From: Achromobacter denitrificans NBRC 15125
Lineage (GTDB): Bacteria; Pseudomonadota; Gammaproteobacteria; Burkholderiales; Burkholderiaceae_B
Reading direction: 5' to 3'
DNA length: 64,000 nucleotides
NCBI RefSeq assembly: GCF_001571365.1
Contig: NZ_BCTQ01000015.1
Location: 83,896 to 147,895, forward strand
The position numbers and the translations under genes were made by a program. Of the stretch, positions 36,725 to 45,904 are shown one piece after another. Position 1 is the stretch's first letter. Each line of letters opens with the position of its first letter. The notes under the pieces were generated by a model. That model was not told the origin of the DNA and did not search any database. It saw only the letters and a program-made list of their open reading frames with translations.

Positions 36725-37882
36725 ATGACGTGGTTCAAATCACTCACCCTCGCCGGACGCGACCTGCTGCCCATCGTCCAGGGCGGCATGGGCGTCGGCG
36801 TCTCCGCCCATCGCCTGGCCGGCGCCGTCGCCAGCCAGAACGCCGTGGGCACCATTGCCAGCGTCGATTTGCGCCATCACCACCCCGATCTGCTCGAAAA
36901 GACCGAACGGTGCCATGACCGAGACCTCATCGACAGCGCCAACCTGGAAGCGCTGCACCGCGAAGTGCGCGCCGCGCTGGACACGGCGCAGGGCCGCGGC
37001 CTGGTCGCGGTGAACGTCATGAAGGCCGTGCGGGACCACCCCGCCCTGGTGCGCCAGGCCTGCGAGAGCGGCGCCCAGGCCATCGTGATGGGCGCGGGCC
37101 TGCCGCTGGACCTGCCCGAGATGACCGCGGATTTTCCCAAGGTCGCGCTGGTTCCCATCCTGTCGGAAGCGCGCGGCGTGGCCGCGGTGCTGAAGAAGTG
37201 GATGAAGAAAGGCCGGCTGGCCGACGCCGTGGTGATCGAGCATCCCGGCCATGCCGGCGGCCACCTGGGCGCCGCGCGCCTGGACGACCTCCACGACGAA
37301 CGCTTCGACTTCAAGCGCGTGCTGGCCGACTGCCACAAGCTGTTCGAAGAACTCCAGCTGGGCAAGGACGCCCCACGGCTCATCGTGGCCGGCGGCGTGG
37401 GCAGCCACGAGCAGGTGCGCCACTGGCTGGCCAACGGCGCCGACGGCGTGCAGGTGGGCACGGCCTTCGCCGTCACCCAGGAGGGCGACGCGCACGAGAA
37501 CTTCAAGCGCGTGCTGATCGACGCCGACCCCGACCAGCTCACGGAATTCACCAGCGTCGCCGGCCTGCCGGCGCGCGCCGTGCCCACGCCCTGGCTCACC
37601 CGCTACCTGCGCCAGGAAAAGACGCTGCAGGCCAACACCCGCTGCGATGCGCGCCGCTGCAGCCAGCGGATGGACTGCCTGACGCAATGCGGTCTGCGCG
37701 ACGGCATCTCCCGCTTCGGGCAGTTCTGCATCGACCTGAAGCTGGCCGCCGCCATGCGCGGCGAAGTCAGCCGCGGGCTGTTCTTCCGGGGCGCGTCCAA
37801 GCTGCCCTTCGGCAGCGCCATGCGCTCGGTGCGCGAGCTGCTGGACTACCTGCTGCACGGCGAGATGCCCGCCACCGCCTGA
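36725..37882 (+). CDS. Nitronate monooxygenase family flavoprotein
   Basis: 385 residues, FMN TIM-barrel of the 2-nitropropane dioxygenase family (IVQGGMGVGVSAHRLA; EHPGHAGGHLG; IVAGGVGSHEQVRHWLANGA; GVQVGTAF). Such enzymes oxidise nitronates or act on other small substrates. A Cys cluster Cys307-X4-Cys312-X5-Cys318-X3-Cys322 near the C-terminus is unusual for the core family and might bind metal or an iron-sulfur cluster. Starts 85 bases after nrdG, perhaps with its own promoter. Physiological substrate not known. Confidence 0.82.
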   Translation: MTWFKSLTLAGRDLLPIVQGGMGVGVSAHRLAGAVASQNAVGTIASVDLRHHHPDLLEKTERCHDRDLIDSANLEALHREVRAALDTAQGRGLVAVNVMKAVRDHPALVRQACESGAQAIVMGAGLPLDLPEMTADFPKVALVPILSEARGVAAVLKKWMKKGRLADAVVIEHPGHAGGHLGAARLDDLHDERFDFKRVLADCHKLFEELQLGKDAPRLIVAGGVGSHEQVRHWLANGADGVQVGTAFAVTQEGDAHENFKRVLIDADPDQLTEFTSVAGLPARAVPTPWLTRYLRQEKTLQANTRCDARRCSQRMDCLTQCGLRDGISRFGQFCIDLKLAAAMRGEVSRGLFFRGASKLPFGSAMRSVRELLDYLLHGEMPATA

Positions 37883-37921
37883 TCGCGACCACCCCGCCCG
37901 GAACGGGGAAGCGGCCTTTTC

Positions 37922-37965
37922 AAATAATTGAACGACGTATATTATTAGACGTCGTTCAATTATTT
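37922..37965. promoter_or_regulatory. 17-bp perfect inverted repeat, TetR operator
   Basis: Arms AAATAATTGAACGACGT (37922-37938) and its exact complement ACGTCGTTCAATTATTT (37949-37965) around a 10-base AT-rich spacer. It is 7 bases before the TetR gene start, so it covers the promoter and leader. Size and position fit autorepression by the adjacent TetR protein. Confidence 0.75.
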
Positions 37966-37972
37966 TCAGGCC

Positions 37973-38623
37973 ATGGATTCCTCTTTCCCCACCCAATCCG
38001 AATCCGCGGCGTCCGAAGCCGGACGCCGCGAACGCAAACGCCAGCAGACCCTGGATCACCTGGCGCAAACCGCCTGGCGCCTGTTCGAGACCCTGGGTTA
38101 CGACGTGGTCACCATGGAACAGATCGCCGCGCAGGCGGACGTCTCCAAGGGCACGCTGTACAACCATTTTCCCGTCAAGGAAGCCCTGCTGGCGCACCGC
38201 TTCCATGGCGAGCTGGCCGCCAGCGTCCATGACCTGCGGCCCGCGCTGCAAGCCCTGCCCACGCTCGCGCGTCGGCTGACGCGGATACTGCATGCGTCGG
38301 CCCATTGGTCCGAATCACACCGCGCCTATCTGGGGCCGTATCTGCGTTACCGGCTGTCCACGCTGCAACCGGGCGCGCACGGCGACGGCCGCTATCCGCG
38401 CAGCGGCATGCAGGCGCTGTTCACCGGGCTGATCGCGGATGCCCAGGCCGCCGGCCAGGCGCGGACCGATCTGCCCGCCGATCAGCTGGCCTGCCAGTTG
38501 CAGTTCCTGTACCTGGGCGCGATGCTGCGCTGGCTGGGCCTGCCGCGCTCCAGCCTCAAGGCGGAATTCGACGCTGCCGTCAGCCTCTTCGTGCATGGCG
38601 TCGCGCCGGGAGCGGCAGCATGA
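37973..38623 (+). CDS. TetR/AcrR family regulator
   Basis: 216 residues. N-terminal helix-turn-helix (about 40-70, TMEQIAAQADVSKGTLYNHF). The C-terminal part (LQFLYLGAMLRWLGLPRSSL) is a ligand domain of the TetR-C type. It sits on a 17-bp perfect inverted repeat and overlaps the following phosphotransferase-like gene by 4 bases (ATGA), so regulator and enzyme form a self-regulated unit. The inducer is unknown; the downstream enzyme suggests a xenobiotic or antibiotic-like compound. Confidence 0.9.
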   Translation: MDSSFPTQSESAASEAGRRERKRQQTLDHLAQTAWRLFETLGYDVVTMEQIAAQADVSKGTLYNHFPVKEALLAHRFHGELAASVHDLRPALQALPTLARRLTRILHASAHWSESHRAYLGPYLRYRLSTLQPGAHGDGRYPRSGMQALFTGLIADAQAAGQARTDLPADQLACQLQFLYLGAMLRWLGLPRSSLKAEFDAAVSLFVHGVAPGAAA

Positions 38624-41178
38624 CTGCCGCCGTGCTGGATTGGGCGGCCGCCGCCCAGGCGGGGCCCCGGGCGGCGGGCGGCAAAGGCTGGCAGCTGGGC
38701 CGCTTGGCGCAGCTGGGCGTGCCGGTGCCCGACGGCTTCGTGCTGCCCGCCCGACTCAGCCTGGACCGCGAGCCGGGCCAGCCCTTGCCGCCCGCCGCCG
38801 CCCAGGCCCTGCGCGACGAACTGGCCGCGCGCGGCTGGCTGGATCGGCCGCTGGCCTTGCGTTCGTCCGCGCCCCTGGAAGACTCCGCGGGCGCGTCGTT
38901 CGCGGGCATCCATCTTTCCTGCCTGAACGTGCGCGGGGCGGATGCGGCGATCGACGCCGCCCGCCGGATCTGGGATTCGCAATGGACGCCGCAGGCCTGC
39001 GCCTACCGGCAGAAGCTGGGCCTGGAAGCCGCCGGCATGGCGGTGGTGGTCATGCCGCTGCTCGATGCCGCCGCATCCGGCATCGCCTTCACCATCGACC
39101 CCGTCTCGGGACGGCACGACGAGATGATCCTCCATGCCAACTGGGGGCTGGGCGAATCGCTCGTCGGCGGCGACGCGGAAGGCGACGAATACCGTCTGCG
39201 CGAGGACTATCTGCGCCAGGCATGGCCGCTGGTCGAGCGGCGCATCGGCGCCAAGCGCCATGCCACCCAACCCGACGGCGCCTCGGGCACCCTGCTCGCC
39301 CCCACGCCGGCCGCGCGGTCGGCCCAGGCCGTGCTGACCGACGCCCAGGCCGAAGCGCTGGGCGACATCGTGCGCGACGCGGCGCGAGCGCTGGACTATG
39401 CCGGCGGCGGCCACGACATCGAATGGGTCTGGGACGGGCGGCGCTTCTGGATCGTGCAGGCCCGCCCCGTCACCGTGGCGGCCCGCCACACCTATCCCGC
39501 GCTGCGCAGCCAGCCCGCCTACTGGTCGCGCGGCAATACCCGCGAAGTCCTGCCCCAGGCCATGTCGGCGCTGGAGTGGGATACGGGCCGCGTCATGGCC
39601 CAGCGCATGCTGACCACCGGCTTCGAACTCAGCGGCTATCGCACCCTGCCCGGCGTGCGGCTGGCGGCCTTGTTCCAGGGCCGGGTGTACCTGGATGCCT
39701 CCGTCATCCAGTGGGTGGGCTACGACGCGCTGGGCGTATCGCCATCGGCCATGAACGCGCTGCTGGGCGGGCCCCAGCCCGAGATCGCCGTGCCGCCCCC
39801 GACCCTTGCGCAACGCCTTCGGCACGGCTTGCGCATCCTGCGCTACCTGCGGCGCGCGGCCCCGTTGCGCAAGCGGGCGGCACACGATCTGCCGCGGCTG
39901 TTCGCCCGCGCCCAGGCGTGGCTGGACGAGCCCTCGCCCGCGTCCAACGCCGAGCTGGGCGCCCGTTTGCGGGAACAGTTCCACACGGTGCTGGCGGCGG
40001 ACGAACTGTTCTTCCTGCAAGGCTCGGGCGGCGGCGCGCTGCACAAGCTGCTGGAGCTGGTGGAGAAAGCCTGCCCGGGCGAGGGCCATGCGCTCACGGC
40101 CGCGCTGATGGCAGGCGGCGAACCCAGCGTGACCGCGGCGCAAAGCTATGCCCTGATGGCGCTGGCCGGGCTGGCCGCCGCCGACGCGCGCGTGCTGGAC
40201 TGGCTGCGCGATCCGGGGCGCGACAGCGCCGCCTGGCAGAGCGCCTTGCCGGAAGGCAGCCCCTTCAAGCAAGCCTTCACGGACTTCCTGCGCCAATACG
40301 GCCACCGGGCCGTCTACGAAACCTATTTGCGCAACGTTCGCTGGCGCGAGGATCCCGGCTATCTGCTGGACAGCGTGCTCCAACTGGCCGACACCGATCC
40401 CGCCGCGCTGCGCGCCCGGCAAGACAGCGCGGCCAGCGGGGCCGCGCGGCGCCTGCGCGCGGCCTTGCCGCTCTGGCAGCGCCCGCTGGCCGCCAAGCTG
40501 CTGGCGGCCGCCCGTCTCGAAGGCACGCAACGCGAAGGCGCGCGCAGCGTGCTGGTGGCCTACCTGGCCGCGGCGCGCAAGAGCGCCCTGGCCCTGGGCC
40601 GACGCTACGTCCGGCCGGACGGCCTGGCCGCCGCCGACGACATCTTCCACCTGACTGCCGCTGAGCTCTTCGCCCTGGCCGACGCCAGGCTGGCGCCCGC
40701 CGCCGCGGGCCGCCGCGCCGCGCTGCGCCGCGCGCAGCTGGCGTCCTGGGCGTCAACCCCGGACCGGGACGTGATCGCCGAATACGCCGAGGACGGCGCG
40801 ACCGCGCCGGCGGGGCCGGGTTCCACCGACGCCGGCCCCGCCGACACCTGGCGCGGCACGCCCGCCGCGGGCGGCCATGCGCGGGCCGGCGCCTTCGTTG
40901 CCCGCACGCCGTCCGAGGGATTGGCCATGCCGGCGGGCGGCATCCTCGTCGCCGCATCCACCGACCCGGCCTGGACGCCGCTGTTCCTGCGCGCCGGCGC
41001 GCTGGTGATGGAGGCAGGCGGCTATCTGTCGCATGGCGCCATCGTGGCGCGCGAATTCGGCATCCCGGCCGTCGTCAATGCGCAAGGCGTCTTGCGGCAG
41101 GTCGCGACGGGCGATGTCCTCGACGTAGACGCGTCCCGCGGCCTGGTGCGGCGGCTGGCGCGCGCGCCCGACGTCTAA
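38620..41178 (+). CDS. PEP-synthase-like/rifampin phosphotransferase-like enzyme
   Basis: 852 residues with the three-domain plan of rifampin phosphotransferase and PEP synthase. The ATP-grasp domain covers about 1-300 (GGKGWQLGRL with Lys22; ALRSSAPLEDSAGASFAGIH with Arg81; VQARPVTV), followed by a middle helical domain (about 330-740). The swivelling His domain (about 770-852) has GGYLSHGAIVAREFGIPAVV and catalytic His805. Such enzymes move a phosphate from ATP through the His to pyruvate or to an antibiotic. The PEP-synthase C-terminal barrel is absent, so the Rph type is favoured. Its stop overlaps the convergent histidine kinase gene by 4 bases. Confidence 0.78.
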   Translation: MTAAVLDWAAAAQAGPRAAGGKGWQLGRLAQLGVPVPDGFVLPARLSLDREPGQPLPPAAAQALRDELAARGWLDRPLALRSSAPLEDSAGASFAGIHLSCLNVRGADAAIDAARRIWDSQWTPQACAYRQKLGLEAAGMAVVVMPLLDAAASGIAFTIDPVSGRHDEMILHANWGLGESLVGGDAEGDEYRLREDYLRQAWPLVERRIGAKRHATQPDGASGTLLAPTPAARSAQAVLTDAQAEALGDIVRDAARALDYAGGGHDIEWVWDGRRFWIVQARPVTVAARHTYPALRSQPAYWSRGNTREVLPQAMSALEWDTGRVMAQRMLTTGFELSGYRTLPGVRLAALFQGRVYLDASVIQWVGYDALGVSPSAMNALLGGPQPEIAVPPPTLAQRLRHGLRILRYLRRAAPLRKRAAHDLPRLFARAQAWLDEPSPASNAELGARLREQFHTVLAADELFFLQGSGGGALHKLLELVEKACPGEGHALTAALMAGGEPSVTAAQSYALMALAGLAAADARVLDWLRDPGRDSAAWQSALPEGSPFKQAFTDFLRQYGHRAVYETYLRNVRWREDPGYLLDSVLQLADTDPAALRARQDSAASGAARRLRAALPLWQRPLAAKLLAAARLEGTQREGARSVLVAYLAAARKSALALGRRYVRPDGLAAADDIFHLTAAELFALADARLAPAAAGRRAALRRAQLASWASTPDRDVIAEYAEDGATAPAGPGSTDAGPADTWRGTPAAGGHARAGAFVARTPSEGLAMPAGGILVAASTDPAWTPLFLRAGALVMEAGGYLSHGAIVAREFGIPAVVNAQGVLRQVATGDVLDVDASRGLVRRLARAPDV

Positions 41179-42647
41179 TGCGCCGCCGTCAGTTCGAACT
41201 GAAAGACCGCGCCAGAACCGGCGCGCTCCACCAGCCTGATCTCGCTGTGGTGCAGCTGCAAAATGCGCTGCACGATCACCAGCCCCAGGCCGCCGCCGTC
41301 GCCCGGACCGCGGTTCAAGGCGCTGGCCCGCGTGAAGAGGCCGGCGCGCAGCGCCTGCGGAATCCCTTCGCCGGTATCGCTGACCTGCACCTGCACGAGG
41401 TTCTGCGCGGCGCCCAGCCGCAGTTCGATCAGGCCGCCCGGCGGACTGTGGCGGATGGCGTTGTCCAGCAGGTTGGTCAGCACGCGCTCGATCAGGCCCA
41501 GGTCCGCGCGCACCGGCGGCAGTTCCCGCGGGATGTCGGTGGTCAGGCGCTGCTGGCGCGCCTCGGCCGCCAGCTCGAACTTCTGGATCACGTCCTGCAC
41601 CAGCTCCGGCAGCGAGAAGGTTTCGGGCTCCAGCCGCACCAGCCCGGACTCCAGCCGCGCCAGCTCGAAGAGCTCCTGCGCCAGGCGGCCGACCTTGCGG
41701 CTTTGCGCCAGCGCGATGTCCAGGTAGCGGCGGCGCTCCCCCGCATCCAGCGTTTCGTCCTTCAGCCGCAGGGTTTCCAGATAGCCATGCAGCGAGGTCA
41801 GCGGGGTGCGCAGGTCGTGCGAAATATTGGCGACCAGGTCGCGCCGCTGCTGGTCCTGCCGCGTCAGCTCGCGCCACTGGTCCGATATGCGCCTGCCCAT
41901 CTGGACGAAGCTGCGCCGCAGCACCGCGATCTCGTCGCCATTGCGCTCCGAAGCGTCGCCGGGGCGTTCCAGCGCGGCCAGGGCCTGGCCATCGTCGCCC
42001 TCGAAGGCGCGCACGGCGCGCGTCAGGCCGCGCAGCGGGCGCGTGATCAGCGCGAACGCCGCCAGCCCGGCCACCAGCCCCAGCAGCGCGACCAGCGCGA
42101 TGGACCAGAGGGTCGTGCGCAGCACGGAGCTGCGCGACACCGCCATCGCCAGCGCGTCGTGCGCCTGGCCTTGCAGGACGACGTAGACGTAGCCCTTTTC
42201 CTGCCCGCCCACGCGCACCGGCGCGGCGCTGAACACCTTTTGCGCGTCCAGGCTGCGCGGGTCGTCGCCCGTGATCGGCAGCATGTCGCCCGCCAGCAGG
42301 CGCTTGACGGGCCCCAGATCGACGCGGTCGCGCCTGATCTGGCCGGCCGGCGCGGCGTCGCCCACGATGCGGCCGTCGTTGGACAGCAGGTAGACCTCCA
42401 CGGCGGGGTTCACGGCCATCAGCATGTCGAACAGCGACCGCACCGCGTCGGGCTTCCAGCCGTTGGTGTCCATCAATTCGTTGGCGCCGGCGATGTGCTG
42501 CGCCAGGCCGCTGGACAGGCGCTGGACCACTTCCTGCTCATAGCGGGAGTTGGCGGCGATCTGCAGCCACGCCGAGGCGCCGCAGCAGGCCAGCAGCAGC
42601 AAGGCGAACACGGCCGACAGCCGCTGGGTGAGCGTAAACCGCTTCAT
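41175..42647 (-). CDS. Sensor histidine kinase of the Msr cluster
   Basis: 490 residues. A membrane segment (about 8-28) and a second (about 180-202) enclose a periplasmic sensor of about 150 residues, followed by HAMP, a HisKA domain with His277 in NISHDLRTPL, and an ATPase domain (NLLDNAIRHSP, DTGEGIP, GGGLGL). It senses an envelope signal and phosphorylates the response regulator it overlaps by 4 bases. It lies divergent from the cytochrome b/molybdoenzyme/Msr genes, the arrangement of hprSR-msrPQ in E. coli, which responds to reactive chlorine; that role is inferred. Confidence 0.9.
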   Translation of the reverse strand: MKRFTLTQRLSAVFALLLLACCGASAWLQIAANSRYEQEVVQRLSSGLAQHIAGANELMDTNGWKPDAVRSLFDMLMAVNPAVEVYLLSNDGRIVGDAAPAGQIRRDRVDLGPVKRLLAGDMLPITGDDPRSLDAQKVFSAAPVRVGGQEKGYVYVVLQGQAHDALAMAVSRSSVLRTTLWSIALVALLGLVAGLAAFALITRPLRGLTRAVRAFEGDDGQALAALERPGDASERNGDEIAVLRRSFVQMGRRISDQWRELTRQDQQRRDLVANISHDLRTPLTSLHGYLETLRLKDETLDAGERRRYLDIALAQSRKVGRLAQELFELARLESGLVRLEPETFSLPELVQDVIQKFELAAEARQQRLTTDIPRELPPVRADLGLIERVLTNLLDNAIRHSPPGGLIELRLGAAQNLVQVQVSDTGEGIPQALRAGLFTRASALNRGPGDGGGLGLVIVQRILQLHHSEIRLVERAGSGAVFQFELTAAH

Positions 42648-43372
42648 GATGCGCCTCCCGGGGCGGCGGGCGCCGCGGCGAATTTATAGCCCTTGCCCCA
42701 TACCGTCAGGATGCGCCGCGGATCGGACGGGTCCGCCTCGATCTTGGTGCGCAGGCGGTTGATGTGCGTGTTGACCGTGTGCTCATAGCCTTCGTGCTGA
42801 TAGCCCCATACCTGGTTCAGCAGGTCCATGCGAGAGAAGACCTTGTCCGGATGGCGGGCGAAGAAGTGCAGCAGGTCGAACTCGCGCGGCGTCAGGTCCA
42901 GCCGGCGGCCGTCGACCTCGGCCGTGCGGGCCACCGGATCGATGGACACGCCATGCAGCGCCAGGCTGCCGGCGTCGATCCGCGCATTGCGTTCCAGCGC
43001 CTCGCTGCGGCGCAAGAGCGCCCGCACCCGCGCCACCAGTTCCAGCATGGAAAACGGCTTGGCCAGGTAGTCGTCCGCGCCCAGCTCCAGGCCCAGGATA
43101 CGGTGCACCTCGCTGGACCGCGCGCTGGTAATGATGATGGGCGTATAGCGCGCCATGGCGCGGGCCCGCTTGCAGATCTCCAGGCCGTCGATGCCCGGCA
43201 GCATCAGATCCAGCACCAGCGCGTCCCAGCTGCCTTCCTCCAGCCGCCGCATGCCTTCGTTGCCGTCCGCGGCATGCTCGACCGCGTAGCCTTCGTCCCG
43301 CAGGTGCAGCCGCAGCAATTCCGCGATGTGGGCGTCGTCTTCGACGATGAGTACGCGTCGTGGCGTGTCCAT
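42644..43372 (-). CDS. OmpR-type response regulator of the Msr cluster
   Basis: 242 residues. Receiver domain with phosphoacceptor Asp55 (ALVLDLMLPG), conserved Lys105 (LAKPF) and a C-terminal winged helix (LTPREFDLLHFFARHPDKVF, YKFAAAP). It is divergent from the methionine-sulfoxide repair operon, so those genes are the probable targets. The gap of 149 bases to the cytochrome b gene holds an AT-rich stretch (43434-43455) likely to contain the promoters. Confidence 0.92.
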   Translation of the reverse strand: MDTPRRVLIVEDDAHIAELLRLHLRDEGYAVEHAADGNEGMRRLEEGSWDALVLDLMLPGIDGLEICKRARAMARYTPIIITSARSSEVHRILGLELGADDYLAKPFSMLELVARVRALLRRSEALERNARIDAGSLALHGVSIDPVARTAEVDGRRLDLTPREFDLLHFFARHPDKVFSRMDLLNQVWGYQHEGYEHTVNTHINRLRTKIEADPSDPRRILTVWGKGYKFAAAPAAPGGAS

Positions 43373-43521
43373 GGGAGGGAAACTCTGAAGAGGGCAATGC
43401 GCCTATTGTCGCCAATCCGCGCCCGGGGAGTTATCACAATTAATTTAAGTTTGCGTGAGGACTTCGGTACCGGCGCCGGGGAAGAATGGCTCCAACGACA
43501 ACCAGCCCCCGGAGTCCCGTC

Positions 43522-44154
43522 ATGCCGGCTATCCCCGCAAGCCACGACGCCCCGCCCGTCCTGCCGGCGGACGCTCCCATCCACCCGGGCTGGCTGCGCG
43601 CCATGCACTGGCTCAACGCCCTGGCCGTGGTCGTCATGGTCACGAGCGGCTGGCGCATCTACAACGCCTCGCCCTTGTTCGACTTCGTATTTCCCAAAGG
43701 GATCACGCTGGGCGGCTGGCTGGGCGGCGCCCTGCAATGGCACTTCGCCGGCATGTGGCTGCTGTTTTTCAACGGCATCCTGTACTTGGCGATGAACCTC
43801 GCCACCGGCCGCCTGTGGCGCAAGTTCTTTCCGCTGAGCGCCCGCGGCATGGCTGCCGACCTCGGCGCGGCGCTGCGCGGCCGGCTCTCCCATGCTGACC
43901 CGCGCCGCTACAACCAGGTGCAGCGCGCGGCCTATCTGTTCGTCATGGCCGATATCGCCGTCCTGGTGCTGTCCGGATTGGTGCTGTGGAAGTCGGTGCA
44001 GTTCGATCTTCTGCGCGAACTGATGGGCGGATACGAGGCCGCGCGCCGGGTGCATTTCATCGCCATGGCCCTGCTGACGGCGTTCGTGGCGGTCCATCTG
44101 GCGATGGTGGCGCTGGTGCCCCGCAGCCTGGTCGCCATGATCCGCGGCAAATAA
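43522..44154 (+). CDS. Cytochrome b561-like membrane partner of the molybdoenzyme
   Basis: 210 residues with four membrane segments (about 22-40, 66-85, 132-152, 174-194). His in MHWLNALAV, WHFAGMW and HFIAMALL are candidate haem b ligands. It would feed quinol electrons to the exported molybdoenzyme encoded next. It belongs to the thiosulfate-reductase/formate-dehydrogenase cytochrome b type rather than the MsrQ family, a difference from E. coli msrPQ. ATG at 43522 has GGAG at seven bases and is preferred over the ATG at 43486. Confidence 0.85.
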   Translation: MPAIPASHDAPPVLPADAPIHPGWLRAMHWLNALAVVVMVTSGWRIYNASPLFDFVFPKGITLGGWLGGALQWHFAGMWLLFFNGILYLAMNLATGRLWRKFFPLSARGMAADLGAALRGRLSHADPRRYNQVQRAAYLFVMADIAVLVLSGLVLWKSVQFDLLRELMGGYEAARRVHFIAMALLTAFVAVHLAMVALVPRSLVAMIRGK

Positions 44155-44164
44155 GGAGCCACTC

Positions 44165-44956
<792 letters not shown>

Positions 44957-44996
44957 GTGGAACCTCTCCTACCCCCTCTCCATAAAGGAACGCACC

Positions 44997-45341
44997 ATGA
45001 AGAAAATCGCTAACGCGGCCGCGCTGTCCCTGTGCCTGGCTTTCGGCGCCACGGCCGTTTACGCCGCCGACAACATGAGCAAGGACGCCATGGGCGGCGG
45101 CTCGATGGCCAAGGATGGAATGGCCAAGGACGGGATGTCGAAGGATTCCATGTCCAAGGACGGCATGTCCAAAAACGGCATGTCGAAGGATTCCATGTCC
45201 AAGGACGGCATGTCGAAGAACGGCATGTCCAAGGATTCCATGTCCAAGGATGGCATGTCGAAGAACGGCATGTCGAAGGATTCCATGTCCAAGGACAACA
45301 TGTCGAAGGACGGTATGTCCAAGGACGGCATGAAGCACTGA
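44997..45341 (+). CDS. Exported Met-rich pentapeptide MXKDX repeat protein
   Basis: 114 residues. A signal peptide of about 23 (ending AVYAAD) is followed by a mature part that is almost only repeats of [15 protein letters not shown] or MAKDG. A Met occurs exactly every fifth residue from Met27 to Met112, 18 in all. Three exact 15-residue blocks ([15 protein letters not shown]) start at residue 47. It matches the MXKDX pentapeptide family. ATG 44997 has AAAGGA upstream. In Azospira the similar Met-rich peptide MrpX scavenges hypochlorite and is recycled by a YedY enzyme; the neighbours here suggest the same. Confidence 0.9.
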   Translation: MKKIANAAALSLCLAFGATAVYAADNMSKDAMGGGSMAKDGMAKDGMSKDSMSKDGMSKNGMSKDSMSKDGMSKNGMSKDSMSKDGMSKNGMSKDSMSKDNMSKDGMSKDGMKH

Positions 45342-45373
45342 CCCCGCCAAACAGCCCCGATCCGGAGCACGTC

Positions 45374-45874
45374 ATGAGATTAGACCGCAGGCATTTCCTG
45401 GGCCTGGGCGGCGCGGCGGCCATCGCCGCCGGCCTCGCGCCGGTCCTGGCCGCTCGCGGCGGCCCGCCGGCCGCCGCGCGGACCTTTCCCTACGCACTGA
45501 GCGACGCGCAATGGCGAGAGCGCCTGACGCGCGAGCAATACGAGGTGCTGCGCCGGGAAGGCACCGAGCGCCCCTACTCCAGCCCGCTGGACAAAGAGCG
45601 CCGCGCGGGCGCATACGCCTGCGCCGGCTGCGCCCACCCGTTGTTCTCGTCGTCCGCCAAGTTCGACAGCGGCACGGGCTGGCCCAGCTTCTGGAAGCCG
45701 CTGGACGGCGCCGTGGGCGAGACCGCGGACCGCAGTTTCGGCATGACGCGCGTGGCCGTGCATTGCGCCAACTGCGGCGGCCACCTGGGCCACGTCTTCG
45801 ATGACGGCCCGCCCCCCACCGGACTACGCTATTGCATGAATGGCGTGGCCCTGGCGTTCACCCCCCAGGCCTGA
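45374..45874 (+). CDS. msrB: Exported methionine-R-sulfoxide reductase MsrB
   Basis: 166 residues with a twin-arginine-like signal ([11 protein letters not shown], 3-13; hydrophobic to about 27). The MsrB fold follows: zinc cysteines Cys83, Cys86, Cys131 and Cys134, [19 protein letters not shown], and catalytic Cys154 in RYCMNG. It reduces the R-diastereomer of methionine sulfoxide. No further Cys is visible to act as resolving residue. It is 32 bases after the MXKDX gene and 30 before msrA. Confidence 0.93.
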   Translation: MRLDRRHFLGLGGAAAIAAGLAPVLAARGGPPAAARTFPYALSDAQWRERLTREQYEVLRREGTERPYSSPLDKERRAGAYACAGCAHPLFSSSAKFDSGTGWPSFWKPLDGAVGETADRSFGMTRVAVHCANCGGHLGHVFDDGPPPTGLRYCMNGVALAFTPQA

Positions 45875-45904
45875 ATACCGGCCGCCCCATCACCAGGAGC
45901 CATC

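Noticed and set aside
45059..45370. Antisense and alternate-frame open frames across the Met-rich gene
   Set aside because: By-products of the repeat structure; all six frames stay open in such repeats.
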